Numbered from the stretch's first letter, positions 1 to 7,766 are shown. The stretch: DNA of 64,000 nucleotides from Coriobacteriia bacterium (GCA_016938135.1 JAFGVD010000014.1:1-64000); one strand, 5' to 3'. The notes: generated from the letters alone by a model not told the origin. Program-made: numbers and translations.

Positions 1-303
1 CGTGCCCGAGCGCGTGAAGACGTAAGCAGAACCCGAATTAGAACCATTGTCGTCATCACCGTACGCACCGATAACAGCGGTGTCACCCGAGATAGCGACC
101 GAGTAGCCGAAATAGTCGTTCGTGGCGCCGTCGGGTGCAAGTGCCTTTTGGAGCACATCGAGAAGAGCCGGCTCTGCAAGGCCTTCCACGCCGGCGGGTG
201 CGGCAGGCGCACTCGATGCCACCCCCGGCACCGCCGCCACCAATAGTGCGGCGACACAGATCAGTTTCGTGACTTGCCAGGCTCGCTGATGCGACGTTCC
301 CAT
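1..303 (-). CDS. FG-GAP repeat secreted protein (C-terminus cut by window edge)
   Basis: An open frame runs from an ATG at 303 to the window start without a stop, giving the first 101 residues. A signal peptide is visible (basic start, then LICVAALLVAAVPGVASSAPA). It is followed by a segment with the FG-GAP/integrin-alpha style pattern DYFGYSVAISGDTAVIGAYGD and then GSAYVFTR, the usual calcium-binding blade of these beta-propellers. A G-rich ribosome-binding site (GGGGGG) lies 5 bases before the ATG. The protein is probably exported and bound to the cell surface. Its full length and function cannot be seen here. Confidence 0.8.
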   Translation of the reverse strand, partial: MGTSHQRAWQVTKLICVAALLVAAVPGVASSAPAAPAGVEGLAEPALLDVLQKALAPDGATNDYFGYSVAISGDTAVIGAYGDDDNGSNSGSAYVFTRSGT

Positions 304-520
304 TACGACCCCCCATACTGACCAACCCGACTGACGGCTTGAGAAAGAGCTAGCGTCCAGCTTACCACTTACGTGGCGGTCGGCTCGGCGCTTCTCAAGA
401 CCACCTGGCCGCGGATGGGAGACTGCCAGATTCGCTGGATGCGATCAAGACACCGCGAGGCGCATCGGTGCCGCTTTCGGCAGCCGTCTTGGGCCTACAG
501 ACGATCGCATCACTGAGACA

Positions 521-563
521 GTGACACGAAGGGGCCGCTATCTTGAGGCGGCCCTTCGTCACA
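521..563 (-). terminator. inverted repeat downstream of tRNA-Ser(CGA)
   Basis: A strong inverted repeat lies just past the 3' end of the tRNA: arms 528-538 and 548-557, with one bulged G, extendable by GTGAC/GTCAC. There is no clear T-run after it, so it may be a processing or termination hairpin. No gene is seen in the roughly 260 bases between the FG-GAP gene and this hairpin. Confidence 0.5.
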
Positions 564-569
564 TTCTTC

Positions 570-662
570 TGGCGGAGAGGGAGGGATTCGAACCCTCGTA
601 ACGGGGGATACCCGCTAAACGGTTTTCGAGACCGCCGCATTCAACCACTCTGCCACCTCTCC
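570..662 (-). tRNA. tRNA-Ser (anticodon CGA)
   Basis: Cloverleaf on the minus strand. The acceptor stem GGAGAGG/CCTCTCC is followed by an encoded CCA. The anticodon loop CTCGAAA gives CGA, the T-loop is GGTTCGAATCC, and the long variable arm is typical of serine tRNAs. A -10 like TATACT lies upstream at 707-712. Confidence 0.96.
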
Positions 663-706
663 GTGATGGCGCAAGCCGCAACACAGCGGCTCCAAGCGCA
701 ACGGCT

Positions 707-712
707 AGTATA
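707..712 (-). promoter_or_regulatory. -10 box for tRNA-Ser(CGA)
   Basis: TATACT on the minus strand, about 45 bases before the tRNA 5' end. No good -35 box is seen, so this is only a candidate. Confidence 0.4.
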
Positions 713-770
713 GCTACCCACCCGCCACGCGGCAACGCAGGCCATGCTCGATCACAAGGGGCGCGATACG

Positions 771-998
771 CTAAGGGGCCAGAAGGCCCTTCAGGCAGCT
801 GAACCCGTCAGCTGTCCAGCGACGGCCTCGGCAGTTGAAACAGGTGGGACTTGCGCCCTCCACGTAACACTCATCATCCTCGTCCCGGGAGTAGCCGGAA
901 CACCTGGTCGCGATCGACGCGGCGTGCATAAGATCTGCATCATCATCGAGCGACCCGACAAAGACAGGACCAGAAGCTGTCTCAATGATCCGACTCAT
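771..998 (-). CDS. small Cys-rich conserved-looking protein
   Basis: A 75-residue protein if it starts at the ATG at 998; a longer start at 1043 would overlap the upstream gene by 40 bases. The N-terminal half reads MSRIIETASGPVFVGSLDDD. The C-terminal half carries five cysteines in the order CSGYSRDEDDEC, CFNC and SCLKG, which could bind a metal or Fe-S cluster. It directly follows the IDDTD-motif gene on the same strand and probably shares its transcript. I do not recognise the family. The function is unknown. Confidence 0.6.
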   Translation of the reverse strand: MSRIIETASGPVFVGSLDDDADLMHAASIATRCSGYSRDEDDECYVEGASPTCFNCRGRRWTADGFSCLKGLLAP

Positions 999-1003
999 TC
1001 GCG

Positions 1004-1744
1004 CTAGAACGCTCTCAGCGCTTTTCGGTCCACCACAGTCCAAGCGGCAGCCGACGCACCGTCGCTTGGCTTAACCATCAAGACCGCCATACCGTCTCGG
1101 AGTATCAACTTGCACTCGTCGCCAACGTGGACCCGGTCCTGGTCTTGTAGCGTATCGCCCTCAAGCGTTCTCACAGCATCAACGCCCTGAAGCTTGATTT
1201 GGCTCACTTCAGAGATCCCGTCGGCATCAGCCGTCAGGCGGAACTTTCCTTTGAAGCGTCCGTCGTTCCCTGTCAGCTTCAGACCCGCTCCCGCAAGCGC
1301 CCCGATCACGCCGATACCTGTGCCACCGTGTTCCGAGAGATGCACGCCCAGCAGCTCCGCCAACGCGTACGCTTCTTCTTTGGTGATGACCCGCTCCTTG
1401 GCCTCAAGCCCGAATGCCATCAAGCGTGCCGGGTCAGCGAGCCTGTCGATAGGAACGACCGCCAGACCGGGATCGGCAGCCTCAACGCTCTCCTCGGTCA
1501 GCTTCTGGGCACATGAAGCGATCACCAGGCTCAAGGAGTCCTCGGCGATATCTGCCTCAAAACACATCGAGCTATTGTGCGATGTGTATTCGATATCAGG
1601 ATGAATCAGCAGCTGGTGTCGTGTGACACGACCGACGCTCGCCAGCTCCTTGCCTACAAGCGTGTCAGCGATCATCTCGGCGATCTCGCCAGTGCCTTTG
1701 CTGAATGCGTCGTCTGTGTCATCGATCGAGATGAGGACTTTCAT
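1004..1744 (-). CDS. IDDTD-motif protein related to the TiaS N-terminal region
   Basis: A 246-residue protein. The first residues, MKVLISIDDTDDAFSKGTGE, contain the IDDTD motif and the following G-rich loop seen in TiaS, the archaeal tRNA(Ile2) agmatidine synthase. The zinc ribbon and OB fold of full TiaS (about 400 residues or more) are missing. A second conserved-looking stretch is HGGTGIGVIGALAGAGL near residue 160. The start at 1744 is chosen because GGAG sits 5 bases before it; an upstream start at 1810 is possible. Bacteria use TilS for the equivalent tRNA step, so this homologue probably has another role. A small Cys-rich gene follows it. Confidence 0.7.
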   Translation of the reverse strand: MKVLISIDDTDDAFSKGTGEIAEMIADTLVGKELASVGRVTRHQLLIHPDIEYTSHNSSMCFEADIAEDSLSLVIASCAQKLTEESVEAADPGLAVVPIDRLADPARLMAFGLEAKERVITKEEAYALAELLGVHLSEHGGTGIGVIGALAGAGLKLTGNDGRFKGKFRLTADADGISEVSQIKLQGVDAVRTLEGDTLQDQDRVHVGDECKLILRDGMAVLMVKPSDGASAAAWTVVDRKALRAF

Positions 1745-1898
1745 GCGGACTCCATTGCTTGGCGGTTCCGGCCAGCGGCCTTGGACGTATTGCAAGTATA
1801 TCCGGCGCACGCTTTAGGACAAGGCGCGCGGACTGCCGTGAGGCTGGTATCGTCGATATTCCATCCGGGATGCAAGCCCTACACAAGGACGAACACAA

Positions 1899-2303
1899 GT
1901 GAGCAGATATCTACTCCTCCTGCTGGGATGGATCTTCCTGGGAATTGGCGCGGTGGGCATGGTCCTGCCGGTCCTGCCAACCACGCCGTTTCTACTACTT
2001 GCAGCCGCATGCTTCATGCGCAGCTCCGAGCGACTCCACTCCTGGCTGGTGATGCACCCGGTCTTTGGAAAGCAGATTGCCGATTACCTCGCGGGCAGAG
2101 GGCTGCGCAGAAAGACGAAGCTCGTGGCAATCGTCACGCTATGGGCCAGCATCGTGGCCTCAGCGGTGTTGTTCGTGCCGTACCCGCTGGCCGACATCGC
2201 GCTACTGGTGGTGGCGGTGTGGGTGACGGCATACCTGTTGCGTCTACCTACGGCGAATACTCAGCGCTCGTCAACGGGCCCGCGTGACGATGATCGCGCG
2301 TAG
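1899..2303 (+). CDS. DUF454 / YbaN-like inner membrane protein
   Basis: A 134-residue protein with about three membrane segments. The N-terminal signature GWIFLGIGAVGMVLPVLPTTPF followed by a FMRSSERLHSWL stretch is typical of the DUF454 (YbaN) family. The start is GTG, with AAGGAC about 9 bases upstream. The 3' end overlaps the convergent gene at 2261 by 43 bases. The molecular function of the family is unknown. Confidence 0.85.
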   Translation: MSRYLLLLLGWIFLGIGAVGMVLPVLPTTPFLLLAAACFMRSSERLHSWLVMHPVFGKQIADYLAGRGLRRKTKLVAIVTLWASIVASAVLFVPYPLADIALLVVAVWVTAYLLRLPTANTQRSSTGPRDDDRA

Positions 2304-2923
2304 AACGACATCGCCGAGCCGCCCGTCAGCAAGACGCCCGCGGTCATGAACGCGAGCATCATCATCGAGGATGACTGCAACGCCACGATGGTCAGCGCGA
2401 ACACGATGAAGCCAAGATGCAGCAGCCCCGATCCCACTTTGGCGAGTCGTCCCTCGGTCACGTACTCCAGGCCTCCCGCGTCGGCGATCGTGAGGACGAC
2501 CACCGCTACCTGGATGAACGCCGAGACGCCAAGATAGACGCCCAGTCCGGTCAGAAACGACCCGCGCACAACGCCCACACCCGCGCCCAGCACGAGCATC
2601 CCTGCCGAGACGACCAGCAACGTCCGCCTGGAGAACAGCCGCTTAGGCACACACAGCCCCATCACGACGATGAGTGCTACGACGAGCGGTCCGGCGATCA
2701 GGTTCATCACGTCGATGAAGCCCGCGTAGCCAGTCTGCTCCCATCCGGGAACCGTGCGGTACGCCCACCACGAGAAGAGCGTGCCCACAAGCGACTGCAA
2801 ACCCAGCGCTCCCAGCAGGCCGACCGTGGCGACCATGAGTGAGAAGTCCCAGCCGGCACGACGGCTGCGGGATCCGGTGCCCGAAGAGCCCGTCTCGCTC
2901 GTGTGTTCTGTCTTCTCGGCCAT
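2261..2923 (-). CDS. multi-pass membrane protein downstream of CcsA-like gene
   Basis: A 220-residue protein with a charged, Ser/Gly-rich N-terminus and about six hydrophobic segments. It starts 11 bases past the CcsA-like stop codon, with GGAGG 5 bases before the second of two adjacent ATGs (2923 rather than 2926). The operon position suggests a role beside cytochrome c biogenesis or respiratory membrane assembly, but no family motif is visible. Its tail overlaps the convergent DUF454 gene. Confidence 0.75.
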   Translation of the reverse strand: MAEKTEHTSETGSSGTGSRSRRAGWDFSLMVATVGLLGALGLQSLVGTLFSWWAYRTVPGWEQTGYAGFIDVMNLIAGPLVVALIVVMGLCVPKRLFSRRTLLVVSAGMLVLGAGVGVVRGSFLTGLGVYLGVSAFIQVAVVVLTIADAGGLEYVTEGRLAKVGSGLLHLGFIVFALTIVALQSSSMMMLAFMTAGVLLTGGSAMSFYARSSSRGPVDER

Positions 2924-2933
2924 CATCGCCTCC

Positions 2934-3902
2934 TCATGCCACCGAATGCGCGCCGGGGACCACGTAGGTTGTGATGTAGGTGAGCACGAGAGCGACAAAC
3001 GAGAGGACCGCCAACACGGCCACGACCTTCCACATGCCGCGTCGGCGCAGGTAGATGCGACTGTGCAGGTACGCGGTGTAGAGGACCCACATCATGATCG
3101 ACATGTTCACCTTGCCCGACCACCACCATGCGTCGCCGGACCAGGCGATAATCGCCCAGGGCATGCCTACGACCATCCCCAGGGTCAGGGGCAGATACCC
3201 CAGACGCGCCCAGCGATACGCGGTCTGCTCGTAGGAAGAGCGACGCCGGAACACCATGAGCAGCGTCGCCGCAAAGGAGACGACGAACGCACCGTAGCTG
3301 AAGAAGAGCAGCGGCGGATGCACCCACATATACCACGCGTTGTAGAAGTACAGGCGAGAGCTCTCGGCAGAACGGAAGGCGTTGTAGGCCATGTTGATAT
3401 CGCCGGAACGCGACGCCGTCAGATAGGAGCTGTACTGCGCAAAAAAGTCCGGCAGCGGGGCCGTGAAAGGCTGACTCACAAGAACGGCGCCTGCGGCAAG
3501 CGCAACCGCTCCCACTGCGAGTATCGGTCGCATCTCATCGCCGTGCCGCCTCGCAACAAGCGCGAGCACGGCCACCAGCAACGCCCACACGTAAAGCTTC
3601 TCGGACTCTATCCAGATGGGAATGGCGAAGCTGCCGGTCACAAGCCCGGTGGACGGGTCGGTCACCTGACACAGCTGCCACAAGCGCACGTGGAACCACA
3701 GCAGCGCGAGCTCGCCCACGGTTAGCGCACCCACCAGGCCAGCCAGCGTCATGCGCAGCCTGGGGCGCAATCGCGGGACGACGACGGCTGCCAGCACCGC
3801 GACGCATGCGACGAGGATTGCCACGTTGAGGACCTGACCGAGCGCAGCAAGCGTCTGTCGTGCCGAGTCGAGCGAGAGGATGATGAAGTCAGCAGTTAGC
3901 AT
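2934..3902 (-). CDS. CcsA/CcmF-type cytochrome c biogenesis membrane protein
   Basis: A 322-residue polytopic protein. The stretch WYMWVHPPLLFFSYGAF and the Trp-rich loop IIAWSGDAWWWSGKVNMS match the haem-handling periplasmic loop and adjoining histidine helix of the CcsA/CcmF/NrfE family. That family presents haem for attachment to CXXCH motifs outside the membrane. The canonical WGxxWxWD is degenerate here. The partner Ccs1/ResB is not in the window; the downstream membrane gene may serve instead. The likely client is the multihaem cytochrome at 10.8-15 kb (inference). There is no ribosome-binding site; a TATACT box lies exactly 6 bases before the ATG. Confidence 0.83.
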   Translation of the reverse strand: MLTADFIILSLDSARQTLAALGQVLNVAILVACVAVLAAVVVPRLRPRLRMTLAGLVGALTVGELALLWFHVRLWQLCQVTDPSTGLVTGSFAIPIWIESEKLYVWALLVAVLALVARRHGDEMRPILAVGAVALAAGAVLVSQPFTAPLPDFFAQYSSYLTASRSGDINMAYNAFRSAESSRLYFYNAWYMWVHPPLLFFSYGAFVVSFAATLLMVFRRRSSYEQTAYRWARLGYLPLTLGMVVGMPWAIIAWSGDAWWWSGKVNMSIMMWVLYTAYLHSRIYLRRRGMWKVVAVLAVLSFVALVLTYITTYVVPGAHSVA

Positions 3903-3908
3903 GCACTC

Positions 3909-3914
3909 AGTATA
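3909..3914 (-). promoter_or_regulatory. -10 box 6 nt before the CcsA-like ATG (leaderless candidate)
   Basis: TATACT on the minus strand followed by GAGTGC and then the ATG. With usual -10 spacing, transcription would begin at or next to the start codon, which fits the absent ribosome-binding site. Confidence 0.5.
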
Positions 3915-4015
3915 GCCGTGAGCGGCTGTCCGCGGGCGATGGCCGCCTCGCAGACAATGACGGTCCCGTGCTCGGGTATGAGTAACACAAGTCTGCCTTC
4001 ACAGAATGGGGCATT

Positions 4016-4963
4016 ATGAGCGAATTCCTGAGGTGTGTGGAGGGCATCGACACTGCGGCCACCCATGCCGTCCGCATCGATACGCTCATGGTCAACATCG
4101 GACTGCGCTGCAACATGGCGTGCGCCCACTGTCACCAGTCCAGTTCGCCCACCCGCACCGAGGCCATGTCCGCCGGGGACATAGGGACCGTGGCACGGAT
4201 AGCGGCAGATATCCGACCGCGGCTAGTGGACATCACCGGTGGCGCGCCTGAGCTGCATCCGGGTCTGCGCAGGCTGATCGGATCGCTGACCGAGGCGGGT
4301 GTGCCCACGCAGATCCGCACCAACCTGACAGCGCTTCTGGAGCCGGAGGCCGAAGGACTCATCGACTTCCTCGCCACCAACCGGGTGCGAGTGCTTGCGT
4401 CGCTCTCGGGCGTCTCGGCCAACGAACCCTCGGTGCGGCAAGGCGATGTCTTCGAGCGATGTGTCACCGTCCTCAGGCAGTTGCTGGATGCGGGCTACGG
4501 CTCCACACCGGGACTCCGACTCGATATAGCGGTCAATCCGGTCGGCGTCTCATTGCCTGACCCGGCACAGCTTGAGAAGCGCTTCCGGGCAGAGCTCGAG
4601 GGCGACCTGGGCATCCCGTTCGAAGAGCTCATCGCGATCACCAACGTCCCCATCGGGCGGATGCGGGAAAAGCTCACCCGCTCCGGAGAGCTTGGCTCCT
4701 ACCGCCAGTCGCTGCGGCTTGCGTTCAACCCGCGCACCGTGGACCTGCTCGCCTGCCGTTACTCGCTGGAGATCGCCTGGGACGGGACGCTGTCTGACTG
4801 CGACTTCAACCTTGGTGCCGGCCTGCGCGTCGCACCGGGAGTCCCCGCGCACATCTCGGAGTTCGATCTGGATGCGCTTGCCACGCGTCCCATCCGTTTC
4901 GCGGATCACTGCTTCGCCTGCACCGCCGACGCCGGATCCGGTTGACACGGTTCGCTGCTGTGA
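4016..4963 (+). CDS. arsS: ArsS-type radical SAM selenoprotein (Sec310, UGA at 4943-4945)
   Basis: A radical SAM enzyme of the ArsS (rSAM/selenodomain, TIGR04167-like) family, associated with arsenosugar-type biosynthesis. The cluster motif is CNMACAHC near residue 33. The C-terminal part has CRYSLEIAWDGTLSDCDFN and the closing HCFACTADAGSG. Family members usually continue with a Cys or Sec and a short tail such as GGAL. Here codon 310 is TGA, followed in frame by HGSLL and a second TGA at 4961-4963. That second stop overlaps the next gene's GTG start by 4 bases (GTGA), the normal coupled arrangement. A SECIS-like hairpin lies at 4959-4978. I therefore read the first TGA as selenocysteine, giving 315 residues. 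If it were a true stop, the protein would end at residue 309 without its redox residue. Confidence 0.85.
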
Positions 4964-4978
4964 CCCGGTCGGGTGACA
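4959..4978 (+). promoter_or_regulatory. SECIS-like hairpin for arsS
   Basis: The arms TGTGACCC (4959-4966) and GGGTGACA (4971-4978) pair with one G-G mismatch and close on a GGTC loop. The loop begins 22 bases after the UGA, inside the range of bacterial SECIS elements, and its GGU resembles known SelB-binding loops. The hairpin also covers the start codon of the next gene. Confidence 0.6.
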
Positions 4979-6354
4979 CCCCTCCCCGCTTGATCGTGAT
5001 GACGCGCTACCCCGTTCCCGGGCGCGCGAAGACCCGTCTCTCTCCCGTCTTGGGCGATGTGGGCGCTGCAAAGCTCTCAAGCGACCTCTCCCTGCACTGC
5101 ATCAGGCGCATGCATGCGGCGGCAGCGTCCGGTGAGATCGAGCTGGAGGTGCGCTACACCGGAGCGAACGCCGCGCAGATGCGCGAGTGGGTCTCTCGGC
5201 TTGTACGCATACGGCAGCAGGCAGAGGGCGACCTGGGCGAGCGGCTCGCCGACGCGATGCGGGACGCTTTTGCCGAGAAGGCACCGGCCGCTGTCGCCGT
5301 GGGCTCGGACGCTCCCGGCCTGGGCGGAACGCACGTCCGCGCCGCGCTCGAAGCGCTTGCGGAAAGCGATGTCGTCTTCGGCCCGGCCACCGACGGCGGC
5401 TACTACCTGGTGGGCGTGCGGTCGTCAGCCGCTGAGCGCGCGCTCCCCGCGCTGTTCGCTTCGGGCGTCGGGTGGGGCACCTCGACGGTGCTGGAAGCGA
5501 GTCTTGCAGCTCTGAAGCGGGCGAGCCTCACGTCAGCGTTGCTCGAGCCGCTCGCGGACGTCGACCGTCCCGAAGACCTCCAGGTCTGGGAGCATGTCGT
5601 CTCGGCGGATGAGAATACCCGAACCTCGCCCGCTGTGTCGGTCGTGATACCGGCGCTCAACGAGGAGGAGCTGGTCGCTGACGCGGTGAGCAGCGCCCTG
5701 GCGGCAGGTGCACTGGAGGTGATCGTGGCCGATGGCGGAAGCAGGGACGAGACGGCGCAACGGGCAGCCGGTGCAGGAGCGAAGGTCTTGCACGCCCCAC
5801 GGGGCAGAACCTCGCAACTCAACGCAGGCGCGCGGCACGCGACCGGCGATGTGCTGCTATTCCTGCACGCCGACTCCCGGCTGCCCCAAGACGGCATGCA
5901 GCACGTCAAACGGGTCCTGCACGACCCGGCGGTCGCCTTAGGCGCGTTCCGCTTCGAGGTCGGCGACCAAAACCGCTCTCAAGACCGTCTGATCACGCTC
6001 GTGGGACGGATGCGCCACAAGATCTTCCACCTTCCCTACGGCGACCAGGCGCCCTTCCTCAGACGACGCGACTTCGAAGACCTGGGCGGCTTTGCCATGA
6101 TGCCCGTCATGGAGGACTACGATCTCGCCCTGCGCTGCAAGCGGCTTGGTCGGCTAGGCTCCGCGTCCGTCTCGGCGCCCGGCTCCTCTCGCGCATGGCG
6201 CGAGCACGGGCTTGTGCGTGTGACGCTCACCTACATGGCGATGATCGCCGGCTACCGCCTGGGAGTCCCGATCAGCCGTCTCGCCGCCTTGCACGCGCGG
6301 CTGTCATCCAAAGACAGGGTATCTACTCACCAAAGCAGTAACGCGCGTGACTGA
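4960..6354 (+). CDS. fused selenodomain-associated sugar transferases 1 and 2
   Basis: A 464-residue fusion from a GTG that overlaps the extended arsS stop. Residues about 1-205 resemble the TIGR04282/DUF2064 nucleotidyl/glycosyl-transferase family (MTRYPVPGRAKTRL, then GSDAPGL and GPATDGGYYLVG). Residues about 215-450 are a GT2-type transferase like TIGR04283 (VVIPALNEEE, VADGGSRDET, RTSQLNAGARHATGD, FLHADSRLP, MEDYDLALRC). These two families usually sit next to ArsS as separate or fused genes, which supports a joint pathway for a modified sugar or organoarsenic/seleno-metabolite (known association; product here is inference). A short 7-base tandem repeat (TGACGAC) follows the stop. Confidence 0.85.
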   Translation: MTRSGDTPPRLIVMTRYPVPGRAKTRLSPVLGDVGAAKLSSDLSLHCIRRMHAAAASGEIELEVRYTGANAAQMREWVSRLVRIRQQAEGDLGERLADAMRDAFAEKAPAAVAVGSDAPGLGGTHVRAALEALAESDVVFGPATDGGYYLVGVRSSAAERALPALFASGVGWGTSTVLEASLAALKRASLTSALLEPLADVDRPEDLQVWEHVVSADENTRTSPAVSVVIPALNEEELVADAVSSALAAGALEVIVADGGSRDETAQRAAGAGAKVLHAPRGRTSQLNAGARHATGDVLLFLHADSRLPQDGMQHVKRVLHDPAVALGAFRFEVGDQNRSQDRLITLVGRMRHKIFHLPYGDQAPFLRRRDFEDLGGFAMMPVMEDYDLALRCKRLGRLGSASVSAPGSSRAWREHGLVRVTLTYMAMIAGYRLGVPISRLAALHARLSSKDRVSTHQSSNARD

Positions 6355-6384
6355 CGACTGACGACTGACGAGAGGACACCACAC

Positions 6385-6852
6385 ATGGCCGAGAAGCTCC
6401 CCATCCCTGAAGTAGGATCGCCCGCCCCCGGCATCAAGGCGTCGACCACAGGCGGTGGCGAGTTCGACCTTGCAGCTCATCGTGGCGAGTGGGTGGTCGT
6501 CTACTTCTATCCTCGCGCGAACACCCCCGGTTGAACGCACGAAGCAAAGGACTTCCAGGCGCATCGTGCAGAACTGGAAGCCCTCAACGCCCTTGTAGTG
6601 GGCGTCAGCGCCGATAAGCCCGAGGTGCAGCAGCGCTTCATCGACAAGTTCGAACTGACCTTCCCGATGATCTCAGACGCCGACAAGAGCATCATCACCG
6701 CATACGGCGCCCGCGAGGTCCTGGGTGTCTCGGCAAAGCGCTCCACATTCCTCATAGACCCGCAGGGCCTGATCGCGCATGTCTGGCCCCGGGTCAAGCT
6801 CGCCGGGCACGCCGATGATGTGCTCGACGTCATCCGAACGCACGCAGGCTAA
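6385..6852 (+). CDS. bcp: BCP-type peroxiredoxin selenoprotein (Sec50, UGA at 6532-6534)
   Basis: A 155-residue peroxiredoxin of the Bcp/PrxQ family, which reduces hydroperoxides with thioredoxin-like partners. The active-site stretch reads VVVYFYPRANTPG, then TGA, then THEAKDFQ; the usual family motif has Cys at exactly the TGA position (YPxxxTPGCTxEA). The frame continues cleanly through GVSADKPEVQQRF and STFLIDPQGLIAHVW to a TAA. A SECIS-like hairpin begins 17 bases after the TGA. The nearby resolving Cys of PrxQ (5 residues on) is Lys here, so this would be a one-Sec enzyme. A nonsense mutation of TGC is the alternative, but the hairpin and the selenoprotein ArsS next door argue for Sec. 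GAGAGGA precedes the ATG. Confidence 0.85.
6552..6580 (+). promoter_or_regulatory. SECIS-like hairpin for the peroxiredoxin
   Basis: The perfect 7-bp stem CTTCCAG (6552-6558) / CTGGAAG (6574-6580) encloses an upper stem GCA-TCG-TGC (6561-6569). The apical loop is about 30 bases after the UGA and contains a G, as expected of bacterial SECIS elements. Confidence 0.6.
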
Positions 6853-7002
6853 GGCCGCGTAACCCAAACGGCACCTGATCCAAACGATCGCTCCATACCG
6901 TCTCCACATCCTAGCGCCATGCTTTTAGTCGTCGGGTGTCGGCACTACGATTTGGCTGGCATCCGACGCCAATGACTCAACGACGGAAAGAGCGTGGGCA
7001 CG

Positions 7003-7539
7003 ATGCCCAAGGTGAACACATCGCAGAACACACGCAGGGCGGCCACGCTCGCCGTGTTCTTGCTGTTCGCTGTGGCCGCGCTCACACTCCCGTTTGCATC
7101 CCCTGCGCTTGCCACGACCACCCACTCTGGCGAGACGACCTTCTCGGCTGGCACGCCTACGCACCTCTTGAGCGACGGCGGAGCGGCCCTCCCCGCTGCC
7201 TACCAACAGGAGTCCTCTCCCTCGCGCGGGATGGATTCCAAGTCCAAGCGTCGGACCCTGATCACATCCGGAAACGGCTCCTCCAGCTCCTCTCAGGACA
7301 CGACCCCCTCACCTGCCCTCAACCCATCCACCTCCCTGGCGACGGACGTGCACGCGGAGGCGTCCGTCGCCACCTCCCCCTCATCCACCGTCGTCTACTC
7401 CTCAAAAGCCTCACGCACGCGTGGCCAGCCGGAAACCGATCAGCTTTCACAGTCTGATACCGGTTCCGCGGCCCAGCCCGCGTACATCCTGAGGAGTCAC
7501 GATGAAAACCGTTCACCTAAGAGTGGAAGAACTGCATGA
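7003..7539 (+). CDS. putative secreted Ser/Thr-rich protein
   Basis: A 178-residue frame with a clear signal peptide: NTRRAA, then a hydrophobic LAVFLLFAVAALTLPFASPALA. The rest is low-complexity and rich in Ser, Thr and Pro, with no recognisable domain. GC-rich third positions support coding. Its 3' end overlaps the next gene by 38 bases, so either the stop region or the call itself is uncertain. The start could also be a GTG at 6994. If this is not a gene, nothing else is visible between 6853 and 7501. Confidence 0.42.
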   Translation: MPKVNTSQNTRRAATLAVFLLFAVAALTLPFASPALATTTHSGETTFSAGTPTHLLSDGGAALPAAYQQESSPSRGMDSKSKRRTLITSGNGSSSSSQDTTPSPALNPSTSLATDVHAEASVATSPSSTVVYSSKASRTRGQPETDQLSQSDTGSAAQPAYILRSHDENRSPKSGRTA

Positions 7540-7726
7540 CGAGTCTGAAGCCCCTACCGTAGAAGCGGTCGCACGATACGCAGCCGGCGTCAAAGACGTC
7601 GCATCCGTCAGATCCATGAACCTCATCTCCGTGCTGTATGACGAAGCGATGACCGACCTGGCTCTCCTGCTCCGGGCATTCCAGAGAGCGGGCTTCCACT
7701 TCACGGTCCTCGCAGGCATGTCGTAG
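7502..7726 (+). CDS. small HMA-fold-like protein without metal cysteines
   Basis: A 74-residue protein with GAGGAG 5 bases before the ATG. The size and the pattern of alternating strands and helices (MKTVHLRVEELHD, then VEAVARYAAGVKDVASVRSM, then VLYDEAMTDLALLLRAFQRAGF) resemble heavy-metal-associated ferredoxin-like domains. The CxxC metal motif is absent. It lies just upstream of the operator-controlled permease pair and may help regulate or feed that transporter. The assignment is tentative. Confidence 0.7.
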   Translation: MKTVHLRVEELHDESEAPTVEAVARYAAGVKDVASVRSMNLISVLYDEAMTDLALLLRAFQRAGFHFTVLAGMS

Positions 7727-7766
7727 GCCACAGCGCCGGGGTGACTGCAGCACCCTGGCTTGCCCG

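Noticed and set aside
395-640. 81-residue frame on the minus strand
   Set aside because: It runs through the tRNA-Ser(CGA) gene and its hairpin, with no ribosome-binding site.
2417-3725. Long plus-strand frames of 141 and 323 residues
   Set aside because: Antisense to the CcsA-like operon, with His/Arg/Pro-rich shadow composition.
4943-4945. TGA as the true arsS stop, with the next gene starting at TTG 4942
   Set aside because: The family needs a Cys/Sec tail here, the readthrough stop overlaps a GTG start in the usual way, and a SECIS-like hairpin follows.
6598-6852. Stand-alone 84-residue protein
   Set aside because: It is the C-terminal part of the Sec-peroxiredoxin whose frame continues upstream through the UGA.
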